A DNA stretch of 64,000 nt, taken from Rhizopus sp. PT2906. Its lineage: Eukaryota; Mucoromycota; Mucoromycetes; Mucorales; Rhizopodaceae. The notes under the pieces were generated by a model. The model worked only from the letters and a program-made list of their open reading frames with translations. It did no database searches and had not been told where the DNA came from. Made by a program: the position numbers and the translations under genes. The DNA is taken from NCBI GenBank assembly GCA_025529335.1, contig JAMYHX010000098.1:42827-106826 (forward strand), read 5' to 3'. Positions 48,972 to 60,403 of the stretch are shown here, piece by piece (the first letter of the stretch is position 1; each line of letters begins with the position of its first letter).

Positions 48972-49538
48972 TGATAACTAAAAAGAGAAAGAAGAGTAGG
49001 ACTTTATTGGCATTTAACGAGTAATTTATCATTATACAATAAGAGCCATTTTTTTGATTAGAAAAATATATCTTAGGGGAATGAGACAAGGAGGCGGAGT
49101 GCTAGGTTGGTTTCCAGTGCGTTGGATTGTTTGCTTCGTGAAGGCCCATTCTTCATCACATTCTTTAAATTGACCTAGCCTCTAACTAAATTTTACAAAA
49201 GTTGCTCGTCAAAAAGACAATACGACTTCATCTCCAAGCTGTGTGTTATCATTAAGAGAAAGCTTATTTCACCCTTACAAAAAACATCCTTATTCTAAAA
49301 GGGGAGTCGTTAAATATAAATTTTACAGGACGCATAATTATTAAATGTATAAAAGAACCATTTCCTTTTCTTAAAATTCATCATGAACAAACTTGGAGAG
49401 ACTAGCAGAAGATGATGTTTCCTTTCTATATTCAAGCTTCCTCGAACTGAGCTTGATATTTCCAAAAGGATATAAAGAAAGGAGTAATAAAAAAAGGAGG
49501 AAGGAGAAAACGCTTGTTATCATAGTAAACACTTTGGT
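48972..49538. other. Intergenic between CotH 5' end and ARL5 3' end
   Basis: About 570 bases, AT-rich. Searched for an upstream CotH exon with a signal peptide; none was convincing. Confidence 0.45.
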
Positions 49539-50411
49539 TTATGAACCACTTAATTGAAGTACAACCCAATCTAATCCTTCATATAGTCTAATAAAAGTTA
49601 AAGTAAATACATGTTTTCTCCCCTCTTTTTTTCTTTCTTCTAATTACCCTTCTCCTGATAAGGCAGAACATGCCTAATGCATAAACTGATCAGCTACAGA
49701 TCTATTATTCTCCTTATGAAGTAGGTTACCTGAATATGCCATTGTCTATCTTTCAATCTGCTTAAACCCAGTGCCTCTGAGATTTTTGCGGCGCCTAAAG
49801 CCCCTTTGACATCTTGCTTATTTGCAAATACAAGTAAACTAGCGTTTTGTAATTGCTGCATCATATTGTTGATATCACTCCTTTGTAATCTATTTAGGTC
49901 TATTTTTACTTACGTCACTTTCCATCATTTGGTGTAATTCTTGTTCGGCTAGATGAAGTCGATTTAGATCTGTACTATCAATGACCATGATGACTGCCTA
50001 TGCAAACATGGTCAGCTAAAAGCCTTAATTATATAAATGCTTAGCACACCTTTGTATCTATATAATATGTCTTCCAAGTACTTCGCAGTGACTCTTGTCC
50101 TCCAATATCCTTTTCAAATATGTCAATGTTATGCTCCAGATCTCTCCTGTAATTCATTCACTGACCCACATTAAGAATTTAAGGTTTTTATATTCTACTT
50201 CTTCTACATTGCTTCCAATGGTAGGTGTTGTCGTAACCACTTGATTCATCAAGCTGAAATAAACAAATGAGTATGGCTACATCTCTTATGCTAATACTCA
50301 CAGTTTATATAATATTGTTGTTTTACCAGCATTATCTAAGCCTACGATGATTATCTTGACTGGAGCCTTTGAGAATAAACGACTCCATAAGTTACTAAAT
50401 ACAATTCCCAT
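49539..50411 (-). CDS. ARF-like small GTPase, ARL5 type
   Basis: Multi-exon gene starting MGIVFSNLWSRLFSKAPVK (Gly2 suitable for N-myristoylation). Conserved G motifs: GLDNAGKTTIL (P-loop), TTPTIGSNVEEVEYK (switch I), MWDIGGQESLRSTW (switch II), DSTDLNRLHL and FANKQDVKGALG (NKxD), then HIQ plus ACSALSGEGLYEGLDWVV, ending VLQLSGS. The phrase PTIGSNVEE is characteristic of ARL5 rather than ARF1 (which has PTIGFNVE). ARL5 acts at the Golgi, recruiting the GARP tether in animals. Introns split nearly every motif. The frame closes at 49539 after a last exon encoding LYEGLDWV. Confidence 0.92.
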
Positions 50412-50700
50412 ATGTACAATATATAAAAAGTAAACTCTTTTACAATGCTTCTAACAAGCAGCCAGTCAAAATTGATGTCGTTGGCCAATCAAAATCAAAG
50501 TCGCTGGTCGGTCAAACTCAACTTTACGCTTTCAGAAATGGAAGTAAAAATAACAGATTTTATTGAATATAGCGTTCTGTTGAGCGCAATAAAAGACCCG
50601 TCTGGACGAGATCAGAACAAAGAAAAAGAGAAAATAAAAACTACTTTTGGGTTTAAGGGTAAAAAAGTGAGAGTAACGTAAAGGTTAAGTCCAAATGGTC
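50412..50700. other. Upstream flank of ARL5
   Basis: About 290 bases with a purine-rich stretch; a 78-codon plus ORF (50445-50681) has no recognisable feature. Confidence 0.4.
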
Positions 50701-51901
50701 ACTTGAGAGTTTTCAAGACAAAGGAAACGCCTATCTAGGAAAGTGATTTCCTGGGAAAACCAGTCGTGCCAAAGCTATCCCTGCAGCTTGCATGTGCTTC
50801 TTGTCGATGTTTGCTACTGAAATTAGATCGAGTAGTCGAAGTTTGCTGGGTCCTATCAAGCATGCCACGAATAGTGAATGGTCTCGGGGAGCTCGCGAAG
50901 AAGGTGTTCGTTCTTTGTTATAAAAAACCATGCCGTCTTTACTGGGCATATAGATTCAAGATCTACCCCTCCAAGACTTGCTGTTTTGGTTTAAGCTTCC
51001 TTTGGTTTTTAATGTGCAGCGTCATGCCGGGCACGCTTTGGTTTCTGGAGCTACTGTTATTTTCGAAAGTAAGTTCTATGTCTCTACGTTGTCAGGCGTC
51101 TATATCAGAAGCCTACCTAACGCATGCTGCACAGCTCGTCCAAAGAAGGAAAATACGACTTTGCTATTTTGTGAACTTCTTCATCAGTTATAAATACTAA
51201 GCCTTACTTTGTGTTAATGAGCTCCTCATCTTGTTTTCCGACTGATAAAGAGGTTCAAGAGTCTCATCGACTATAGCTTTTTTCTCCTTTGCAAACTACA
51301 GGCATATTATAAGTACTTTTTAACAGATAAATATCACAATAATCTTACAAAAAAGTCATTCTTTCCATAATCTAAAATACTAATCGACAAAGACTGAGAG
51401 CAGAGGAAATAGCCAACCGCTTACAAAGGATGCAATGTTTTTTCTTGTTGTTTCATCCGTAAAGCCGAGGATGTCAGAAGCAAACAAAGTTTAACCCATC
51501 CAATGCTTGGTATCTGTCTCGCAAAGGGGAAGTCACTATCAACAGACTTGCTCGGTAAAGGTGCCGTAGCACTTGCAATTCCAAATATCACAAGGATTGG
51601 AAGCTTGTTGTGGCGCTCATAAGTGAGTGTGCAGTATTGAATGGAACTTGTCAAAAATTTGTCATCGGCTTGATTTTGTACTTCAACTAGTACCGCTGGA
51701 AACCAACTCTAGGGATCGCGAGAAGCATAGAGAACATCGCATTTTTTTCTTGCTATAAATTCTGTTGGCGCTGAAGCATAATTGTCTTCTGCCGCTTCTG
51801 GCACGAGAGCTTTTAATCATGTTTATCACTTGTTTGTCGATTAATATATGTTTGCTTATCGAACGAAATAGGCAGTGTCGAGAGTTTAAGTTCATTCGCA
51901 T
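50700..51901 (-). pseudogene. Decayed mobile-element-like ORF with PD-(D/E)XK-type core
   Basis: On the minus strand, conserved-looking fragments in shifting frames include KCDVLYASRDP, a stop, SWFPAVLVEVQNQADDKF, SSIQYCTLTYERHNKLP and ILVIFGIASATAPLP, then FGRAVQHALGRLL and ITVAPETKACPA. The order CDVLY...VLVEVQ...YC..TYERHN..P resembles Rpn/transposase-31-type PD-(D/E)XK nuclease domains, which have an E-x-Q/K core after a beta-hairpin. An in-frame TAG and several frame changes show it is not intact. The plus ORF at 50766-51200 lies antisense to it and is rejected. Assignment is tentative, from motif shape only. Confidence 0.4.
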
Positions 51902-52673
51902 ATTTATACGTTACACTAACCACTATGAAAACAATTGCTTCAACTATGCTTAACACAAACTTCTCTATATCACTTCATTCTCTAAAAAGATGTTTTCCCG
52001 TCTGAATAAGACGCATATTTTATCTTCATAATATGTTTATTCTGTCTAAACTAAGTTGTTTATTACGTCTGAAAATAATCTTCATATAAAGTTCAAAAAC
52101 TGTAGTATCATAAATAGATTGCTCAGACTATAAGATTGTCGCATTTGCCTTATAAATACTTGGTGAGATTACTATAAATCTATACTCTAGTAATGGATAA
52201 TACAAAGTGACTGATAACAATGCATGTTATTAACATACAACGCGATATGCCCAATTCCCATTAATCACGTAATAATCCTGTTTGCATATAAAATGACACA
52301 TTTGTAATCATGAGCTTTCTTTCTTCTCTTAGTATATAATAAACAGACTCATCGACATACACCCATAATCTTCATTATTGGCTGATGAACGAGTAGATCA
52401 CGCGTCTTTAATCATGATTTCTGTTTGACAGAAAGGGGTGCTTCGCGAGTGTAGATTGTGACTGTAACTCTTTCTGCATGTTTAGCTGAACCTATCAATG
52501 TCTTTTCACTCTATCATTCAGGGCTGCAAGCATCACTACAAGAGTATTTCATTTTATTTAACAAGTTAAGAATTAAGATTTAATGTAATTTTACATCATA
52601 AAAGTACAAAAATAAATATAGTTATTAGTACAAGGTTTTGTTTTTGTTTTTATCCAAAGAATCATCCTTCCAT
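51902..52673. other. Intergenic, no supported gene
   Basis: About 770 bases, AT-rich, between the decayed ORF and the P4-ATPase 3' end. Confidence 0.5.
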
Positions 52674-55600
52674 TTAACTGATGGCTCTTTTTTTATTGAT
52701 GACCAGTTCGATTTCGCGAATGATATCGTTATCATAAGGTCGGTATTGGTGAATATAATGCTTTGCTGCAAAACGTGGAATGAAACATGCTGTCACCGTC
52801 AAAATAAGTGTCAACCAGTAAAAGCCGGTTCCAAAGAGACGAATATGTCCACCAAAAATAAAAGTGTTGAATTGAGCATAGACTGCAACAAATGCATAAT
52901 AGACCAGAATAGATAAGGAAACAACGAGCACTTGAATCCACGTGTAACTGTAGAGTGAAAAGACCACAAACAAATTGGCCACACAGACAGCAATACTGGA
53001 AATAATAGTACCGATTTCATATAGTCCATTCGCATCGTATCCATTAGGATCAATTGGTCCACCCACAAGAAGCATGTAAGGGAAAAAGAAACAGACGGCT
53101 GATTGATAGATAGAATCAAAGGTAGTGAGCCAGAATCTCCATACTTTAAACTTGTCATTTCGTAATCCCATACGATAGAGTTGAGGATATTTTAACGAAG
53201 TCTCTGCATTCAAGTCTTGGTCCCAGATACCCAAAAAGATTATAGGTAATGAAGTGAAAATCAAGTTGTATAATGTGATAAGAACATATTCATAGATCAT
53301 ACTGCCATTAAATCTATTACACCATAGTTTAGTATAAACGCATATATTACGGTTGTAGCAAAACTTACTGGCAGAATATTTGATACCAAAACAGAACAAA
53401 GGTCCAAACGATATTCTTGTAGAAGAATCCCATGATCATTTCAGAAGTTCGAAGGTAAGACCATCTTCCGTGCACTATCAATAACTTCCTCAAGAATCTA
53501 AACTGTGCAATCGCATAGTCCGATGCCATGACAGCTTGACGTCCTTCTACACCAGAGATACCTATGCCAACATTGGCTTCTTGTATCATTGAGACATCAT
53601 TAGCACCATCACCAATGGCTAACGTCATGACCTTAAGTCCCTTCTTCACCAGGCGAACCACCTGGGCCTTTTGTTTGGGACTCACTCTGCAGCAAATGAC
53701 ACTGGCACAGTTCATACCAATGGCAAGTACTTTATCCTTTGTTGCATCTTCCAAGGCATACTTGAGCGTGACACCATCAATGACGAGTGCATACTTTATA
53801 TCTTCTGAAACCTTTTCGGTTCTCATTCTTTGCAGTGTTTCGTCCAATAAGATACCAGTATCAGTACGATTGTCGGCTTTAAGTACCAAGAGCTCCATGT
53901 CGGTTGTCAACAGGTTACAAGCATATCCAATGTTGATGGCTGTTTCAGTCTTGTCACCGGTCAGCACCCAAAGTTTAATGCCTGACTTTGCCAACTCGGC
54001 AATAGTTTCAGGGACACCTATCTGTAAACGGTCTTCAATGGCTGTACCACCCATCAAGAGCATGTTCTTTTCAATCTCTTCACTGACAGCATCAATACGT
54101 TCTTCACGTTGGCTAATGCTTGCTGCTGCTTCTTGGTATTTTCTGTTCCATAATTTATATTCTTGAGGAGAGATAAAACGATATGAAAGGCAAAGGGTAC
54201 GAAGACCTAAAGAGTAATGTATTAGTCATGTTTTTTGTTTGAAAAAAACAAGGAGGATATTCTTACCTTCATTTGCAAACATTTCCAAATCTCGTGCGGT
54301 GGCATCTCGGAGAGTAAGCTGTTCTGATTCCAGATCCTTTTGATCACCAAAATCCATACAGAGACGTTCATAGATGACAGAGTCAGCACCTTTACAAAGC
54401 AGTACGATACGATCACTGTCTTTAGGCTTGATAATCACACTCATACGCTTTCTTGTAGAATTGAATTCAAGTACATTGAGAAGCTCGAATTCTTTCTTCT
54501 CTCCTTTGATACAAACCAGAAGCTTATTCGATTCTCTGCCCAAGAAGACAAACCCTAAATCTCTCGCTGTTGCCACCAGAGCTGCTTCATCGGGTGATTG
54601 TGCCTTATATTCGATGTAGTTTGGATTGCTTTTATCTGGTCGTTCTGCAATCACGGTGTGACAAAGGGCTAAGGTTTGATAAAAGTGAGCAATCGCCATC
54701 GCTTGCTTCGTGTCCTGCGCCAAGTCATCAAATAGCTTGGGATCTACGAAGGTCGGATTGGGCCCAATATACTTGTTTTCGTACAACTGGGCTTGTTTAG
54801 CAAACATTTCTTGTTTGTACTGTTCTAATTGGTCGTTGCCGATGAGATCATCCTGTATAAACTCTTGCATGTTTAAACCGGCCTCTGTTTCCTTTTCCTG
54901 GTGATGATGGCTCTGTTGCCGTTTGAGTGCTCCAAGTGTGGCTTCGGTAGTGCCCAGGCCATAGGAGACACCATTGATGGTACATTTTCTATACTCCATG
55001 ACGTTTTGTGTCAAGGTGCCTGTCTTGTCGGAAAATATATATTCTATTTGACCAAGGTCATCCGATATATTCCACGTTTTAGGGATGCAAGGTGTATCTG
55101 TTTCCTCATGGTACATGTCTAAATCAGCAAAGATAAAATAGGCCTAGGAATACAACTTTTAGTACGATACATAATGAAAAAGGAGACATGACTTACAGCA
55201 ACTGACTTTACGATTTCGACTGAAATGTACAATGAGATAGGGACAATGTTTTGATACAGGATAAGGGTGACCCTAGTCTCTTTGTTAATATAAAAAACAA
55301 AGAAAAATCATCTTAAACTTACCAAAATGTGACGAACCCAGAATAGGTAGCATTTGAACCTTCAATGTTATAATCAAAGTATCGAGAAGAACCGCTACTG
55401 TTAAATTGAACACTGTCCATGATGGAACTGACGATACAAATGATGGCCACAATAACAAAGTTGGCAATGACCTAACAAAGATGTAAATATAAAGCATATC
55501 TATCAACAATGAATCCTTACATGTGGATTAGTAGCCTTTGCCATTTTACTGCGCTTTGAGGGAGTTCTACCCGTATTCAACATGATCTTTGTCTCACTTC

Positions 55601-56900
55601 CGGTATAGACCACGATACCAATCGCCCATTTGGTATTTCTTAAAACACAGCCACGTAAGAGAATGTTGTTATATGTCACCGCATCCGCTTTTTCGTGTGA
55701 GACACCAGACCGTATTGTCTCTGTATCATTTACATCAATCTGCCATCGTAAGACGCCATTGTATTGATAGATATTCACATGCGGAGGTTCACTCTCGATA
55801 TAAAATTTTGCTTGTTCACAATCTTGCTCAGTTCGAATGCCAGCAGTTCCTGGCAAGCCTTGACGTTGTTTTAAATTGGTTTCACCATCTAAATTTTGGG
55901 TCTCCACATAACAAATATTATCCGTTTCTGAAGTAGAGAGAATGACAATGTCTGCAGGGATATCTTGATCGTTTTCAATCTTTACATAGTCACCCACGTT
56001 GAGTTCTTTCCATCTGACATAATCCCATTTTGCTTGTGGCTGTTCTGCAGGTTGTTGCTTTGATTGAGTCGGCTGAGTTGGATCTGCTCTATTAGGATCT
56101 GCAGAATCAATTCGATAGAGTACAGAATGAGGTATTGAGCCTGGTCTATAATAGGGTTTCTTTTGTAACAAATTTTGGCTTGAATGATTTGAATTTCTAT
56201 TAAATATGCTTGATATTTCAGATTTAATCGTATCTGATCGTTTTCTAACTGATGTCAATATTCTCTGGGGTTGTTGTATCGGCGTATGATTTAATGGCAC
56301 CTTGTCTTCCTCCTTTTGCTGTTCACGTTTGGTAATATTTCTACTTATTTTGATTTGTCTATAATAATGTGCATACTTATTTTCTGAACCAGATAATAAA
56401 GAGATGGATCCAAATAGAATATAAACATAATACCAGTATCCTTTCGAGATATCAGGTATATTTACATTTTTCCAATTTGATAGTTTCAACACTTTTGAGT
56501 TATTCACTTTATCATCACTTGAATTTCTTTTCCAATCCTCAAATGCATCCTTGATAGCTGTGATAACTAAGATGGCAATAAGTGGTAATGCTGATACCGC
56601 TGGCTCAGTCACACCAAAGAGTGGTATACATTGTAAGATGACTAAGAATAAGAAATAGAGGTTGGCTACATTTCTGAATTGTTCAAATAGATTTTTTGGG
56701 ATGAATGAAATGGGTGTATATTTAGCTGTTCTAACTCGATTACTAACATAATGCTGCTCTTTATACTCTTCTTCTGGTATCTTCATATTGACGTAAATCT
56801 TTCTACGTGATTGCATATAACTCGATGTTGATTCTGTTCTCCGTAATTCATTATCATGTTCATTTGATTTCTTTTTCTTTTTAAACAATTTAGAAAACAT
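52674..56900 (-). CDS. P4-ATPase phospholipid flippase (Dnf type)
   Basis: About 1,300 residues over several exons, starting MFSKLFKKKKK at the ATG at 56900; an upstream GTG frame is not used. Motifs: LDGETNLK (actuator; DGET is the P4 form of TGES), EYIFSDKTGTLTQ (phosphorylated Asp), KAQSPDEAALV and LLCKGADSVIYERL (nucleotide binding), LTGDKTETAINIG, and AIGDGANDVSMIQEANVGIGI (hinge). C-terminal helices end in ...IIREIELVINKKRAIS. Lipid transport from outer to inner leaflet, with a Cdc50-type partner, is inferred; no Cdc50 gene is in the window. Between helix 2 and the actuator domain there is a hydrophobic insert (GYWYYVYILFGSISLLSG, about 56400-56450) and a long Ser/Gln-rich stretch (for example HTPIQQPQRILTSVRKR) that I have not seen in standard members. 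Confidence 0.94.
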
Positions 56901-57136
56901 TTTAAAGAATAAAAAAGTAAAAGAAAGAGAAAACACTTTTTTTTCTTTGGTTGTTTATTTTGGTACCACGTGGAAATTGGCATGGAGATGGAAAATCATT
57001 TGTTCGGATAAAATATCCCTTTTCATAGGGTTAAACTATTTATGACACAATCAATTCTAAATTACACACACATCCAAACACATAATGAAAATAGTTTTAA
57101 TAATCAAATTTAGCAACATTTTTATTATCACACAAT

Positions 57137-57811
57137 TTAACGAGAAGTGGCAGCGGCTTTGGGAGCGAAACCCTTGGCTTGTTGCTTGCTGACCTTGGCT
57201 TGGTTACCAGCCTACAGAGTAATGATTAGTAATCAATTGAATGAATTAAAAGTTACTTACAGTGGGGTTGGCCTTCTTTGCAGCAGCAGCAGCCTTCTTG
57301 GCTTCCTTGCTCTTGGCAATAGCAGCTTGACGAGCAGCAGCACGAGCATCAGGCTTTTGGCTACGCTTGGCACGGATAGCATCCCAAGAGGCACCAACAA
57401 CAGCACGTTCGTGCTTGACGGTACGACGAGAACGCTTCTTTTGAACTTCTTCGGTGATACCCTTCTTGTTCAAGCGACGATAGATCACGGTCCATCTGAT
57501 CTTACGAGGGTTCAAACGTTGAAGGAAGTAAGACTCGGCCTTACCGTTGATGAACTTGAAAGTCTAGAAATGATGTATTCAGCATCTAACAATTACTTTG
57601 TTGAATTAAGTTTACTTACTCTATAATATATTGTTAGCAACAACATTCAAAATTACCCATTATGAATATTTACCTAGAATCAACACGAACGTAGGTCTTA
57701 CCCTTGGCAGGATAGATTCTGTGACCAGAGAAAGAACAAATCTCAAGCCTATATCATCATCATCATCAGTCTATGTGTCATCGAATGGATTGATTGATAT
57801 CTTTACTTCAT
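57137..57811 (-). CDS. RPL24: 60S ribosomal protein L24 (eL24)
   Basis: Five coding pieces: 57807-57811 (ATG AA), 57674-57748, a single base at 57620, 57261-57563 and 57137-57211, total 459 nt, 152 residues. Sequence: LEICSFSGHRIYPAKGKTYV (zinc-ribbon side of L24), then KFINGKAESYFLQRLNPRKI, VIYRRLNKKGITEEVQKKRS and the Ala/Lys-rich tail ending KQQAKGFAPKAAATSR. Without the one-base exon the frame fails: exon 2 ends in phase 2 (TCT AG), the next long exon starts ACT TTC AAG, and exactly one base is needed. That base sits between a clean acceptor (attatag) and a clean donor (gtaagt), with a CTAAC branch site upstream, giving Arg. High-expression structural component of the large ribosomal subunit. 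Confidence 0.93.
57620..57620 (-). other. Candidate single-nucleotide exon of RPL24
   Basis: Minus strand reads ...gctaacaatatattatag|A|gtaagtaaac.... The base completes an AGA codon and restores the frame between the 75-nt and 303-nt exons. Confidence 0.75.
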
Positions 57812-58318
57812 TGTTATAAATGGGTGCTTATGGGAGAGCTGAAAGAGAAAGTATAACAAGTTCTTGCCCTTTGTCTCATAAGTAAAGGACAAACCCCCAA
57901 TCTCCCCTCATCCATTCCAATCTGCTGGTAAAGAATCGGACCATGTCCGGACCGCACGTCGGAATACTTGGTTATTCCCATTTGTGGTTATTGTTTTTTG
58001 AAGCAATTAAGGGATAATGTCAATGATATTGCATAACAACAGTAACATCATCCCACACAATAACAAACATGAACCAAGTCAATTGTACACTTCACTTCAA
58101 TCATAAAGAGTCATGAGAAAGATAGTATAGAATAGAAAAAATGACATCTTTTTGTGGCTTCTTTATATATATATATATATATATATATTTTGTGCGTGTG
58201 TGTGTTATTGTCTAGACCACACACATGATCTACTGTTATTGTTCAACAAGAATAAAAAGAGAGAGTTTGCAAGACAGTGGGGTCATTTGTCCTTTTTTCT
58301 CATTTATTATTTAAAATA
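57812..58318. other. Divergent promoter region with (AT)n tract
   Basis: About 500 bases between RPL24 and the coiled-coil gene. Holds an AT microsatellite at about 58164-58189 followed by a TG/GT-rich run. No distinct ribosomal-protein promoter element recognised. Confidence 0.55.
58164..58189. repeat. (AT)n microsatellite
   Basis: Pure dinucleotide run of about 13 units. Confidence 0.95.
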
Positions 58319-59377
58319 ATGTCAACAAAGGGCAATAATGGTCAAAAAGAGGATACGACACAAGAGGATCCAAATAGATTTCAATCGGTGGATGATCAGA
58401 AACTAAGGGAATATGATGATAACAGTCATACACCTTTATTATCAAAATCTCTCTCTGCTCAAACAAATAGTAGTGCTAGTAGCAACAGTAGACGCATGAG
58501 ACCAGATAATGATTTCGCGCCAAAGAAAGGGAAAAGATCCTACCCAATGATCAGAGTGGATCAATTATCTGTTCAGGATATCCAAGCCATTCTTATAGAG
58601 AACTGCTCCCTTCGTCAGGAAATTGAAATTATGAGCCATCAATTTCATGTCGAACGGATGAACTTACAACGTCGATTAAGACATATCATGGCTCGAAATC
58701 AATACTTGGAAGAAATGCGATGGTCAAGTAAGAAAAGACATAGACAAAAGCAGGAATCGCTAGCAGAGGATTTGAAGAAGCATTTACCTGAAAGAAGAAA
58801 GTCCTTTAGCGATGTGGATGGATCTGGTCCAGTTTATCGTGATGATCATCCCTATCTTGTTTATCGTGACATGCGCCCTTTTGATGACGGTTACTATAAT
58901 GATGACGAAGACGAACATCCTGAGAGCATGATTGATCAAGACGAAGAACTTGATGACAACGATCTTGACGACGACAATGTACGTTATTATAAGCCATTGA
59001 AGCATCACCCTTTCCCCCTTTTACATCCTCCGCCGCCACCTCCACATCCCAACTTTGGCCCAATGCCGCCGCCGCCTCCTCATCACATCGGTTATCCTCC
59101 TCCTCCTCATCATCAACATCCACAGCCATGGATGATGAATGATATGCCCTATGATCCGCCTTCTTTATACAGAAAGAGGTCAAAGAGTAAAGGTAGATTC
59201 ATTCCTAACGAAGACGAACATCATGAAAACGAAGAGTCTATCCTGCACATGATGCATCAAATGGCGCTTGGACCACCTCCACCCATTCCAATGCCTCCTC
59301 CACAATCCCCTCTTGTTCCACCCATGGTTTCAATACATAACAATAATCGTCGACGTAAATCTTCTTCTTATATCTGA
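58319..59377 (+). CDS. Coiled-coil, acidic and Pro/His-rich protein, unrecognised
   Basis: Single exon, 352 residues from the ATG at 58319 (MSTKGNNGQKED); the open frame upstream begins with GTG and is ignored. Layout: a Ser-rich disordered N-terminus, a short helix/coiled-coil (VQDIQAILIENCSLRQEIEI through LRHIMARNQYLEEM, about 88-135), basic KKRHRQKQ, an acidic Asp/Glu stretch around 190-230, then proline and histidine tracts (LLHPPPPPPHPNFG, MPPPPPHH) and a basic C-terminus NNNRRRKSSSYI. The coiled-coil could mediate dimerisation and the poly-Pro tracts bind SH3/WW/profilin-type partners. No domain family is recognised. Confidence 0.7.
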   Translation: MSTKGNNGQKEDTTQEDPNRFQSVDDQKLREYDDNSHTPLLSKSLSAQTNSSASSNSRRMRPDNDFAPKKGKRSYPMIRVDQLSVQDIQAILIENCSLRQEIEIMSHQFHVERMNLQRRLRHIMARNQYLEEMRWSSKKRHRQKQESLAEDLKKHLPERRKSFSDVDGSGPVYRDDHPYLVYRDMRPFDDGYYNDDEDEHPESMIDQDEELDDNDLDDDNVRYYKPLKHHPFPLLHPPPPPPHPNFGPMPPPPPHHIGYPPPPHHQHPQPWMMNDMPYDPPSLYRKRSKSKGRFIPNEDEHHENEESILHMMHQMALGPPPPIPMPPPQSPLVPPMVSIHNNNRRRKSSSYI

Positions 59378-59389
59378 TCGTTTTATTCA

Positions 59390-59801
59390 TTAAAAATCTA
59401 ATAAAAGCTGTGGTAAGATCCTTTCCAATGCTTCAACGCTAAGCACATTCTTATTGGCTGTTTGAGAAGTAATAGCCATCGTTTCCAATTCCTCAGAAGA
59501 TCGATGTACAGCCTCTAAGGATAACGTTCATTTTCTGTTTTATATACATTTATTGTTAATTTACCAGTAACAAGATGTCTCAAGAGTTCACTAAACAGTT
59601 GTAACGCCTCCTTGTTTACTATTGATTAACATTAGAATCAGTCAAGCTGCCTTCATTTTACTTGTTCAACTTTTTATTGAATCGTTCTTCCAAGCCGACT
59701 TGAGAATATTGTGTACAAGGTCCTACCACGCCTATATTAAACTTGCATTCAGAACATTCGTTTTATTATTTTACCTGATTTAGTTCAGGAATGTCGTCCA
59801 T
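59390..59801 (-). CDS. CENP-X/MHF2-like histone-fold protein
   Basis: The clear part is the last two exons: VNKEALQLFSELLRHLVTEA joined over a GT-AG intron to AVHRSSEELETMAI and VLSVEALERILPQLLLDF (stop at 59390), matching the CENP-X C-terminus, in which LPQLLLDF is conserved. CENP-X (MHF2) pairs with CENP-S at kinetochores and in the Fanconi FANCM complex. Upstream, MDDIPELNQ at 59801 gives a plausible start, followed by a segment around LEERFNKK, but I could not carry the frame cleanly: one candidate intron would be only 33 nt and the next junction fails by one base. The exon structure is therefore provisional. The 3' end lies 12 bp from the stop of the coiled-coil gene. Confidence 0.65.
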
Positions 59802-60403
59802 AATCTACAAATAAAGGAAAAGATAAAAAAAAAAAGCGCATGAAACTGTCACTCTGTCTGGCATTTAATAAGACACATGCAAGGCTAAACGCCCTCTCTT
59901 TCTTTCTCTCTAATGGGCAATTGACCATTTTTGGATTGTCCCTCAAGTCAAGTTTGAAATAAAGTTTTTCTCTCTCTCTCTCTCTCTCTCGCTCTCTGTA
60001 TCCCAAAATTACGTAAAAAAAAAGGGACTTGAATGTTTATTAGGAACAAAAAATAGTGTTCCAGGGAGGAGGAACAAGATGGGCAGAAAGAGGTTTCTTT
60101 CATTTAGGATACGTATCTAAAAAGGGGGGAGGCGAAAAAAAAAATGGAGACATAAAAGTCATTTATTTAAACGTTCATCACAGACAATCAATGTCAAAAA
60201 AGGTTACGTAGCAACCGATTGATGTTGCCTTTTTCATTTAAAAAGATGTTTTCATGGTTAGATAACATTGAGAAGTTATTTTTTTAGAAACATGTGTATG
60301 AGACCAAAAGGAGAGGTGAGGGGCAAGGTATTTTTATGCATATAAATACACAACTTGTAATTTACTTTTTTCTTTTTCCTTTTACTTGACATAAATATAC
60401 ATC
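59802..60403. other. Divergent intergenic region with (CT)n tract
   Basis: About 600 bases, with a CT dinucleotide run at about 59969-59998 and several A and G homopolymers. Confidence 0.6.
59969..59998. repeat. (CT)n microsatellite
   Basis: Run of CT units with one G interruption, just upstream of the CENP-X-like gene. Confidence 0.9.

Noticed and set aside
50766..51200. 144-codon plus-strand ORF
   Set aside because: Antisense to the decayed minus-strand ORF; Leu/Cys-rich composition typical of shadows.
53564..54166. 200-codon plus-strand ORF
   Set aside because: Antisense shadow of the conserved hinge region of the P4-ATPase.
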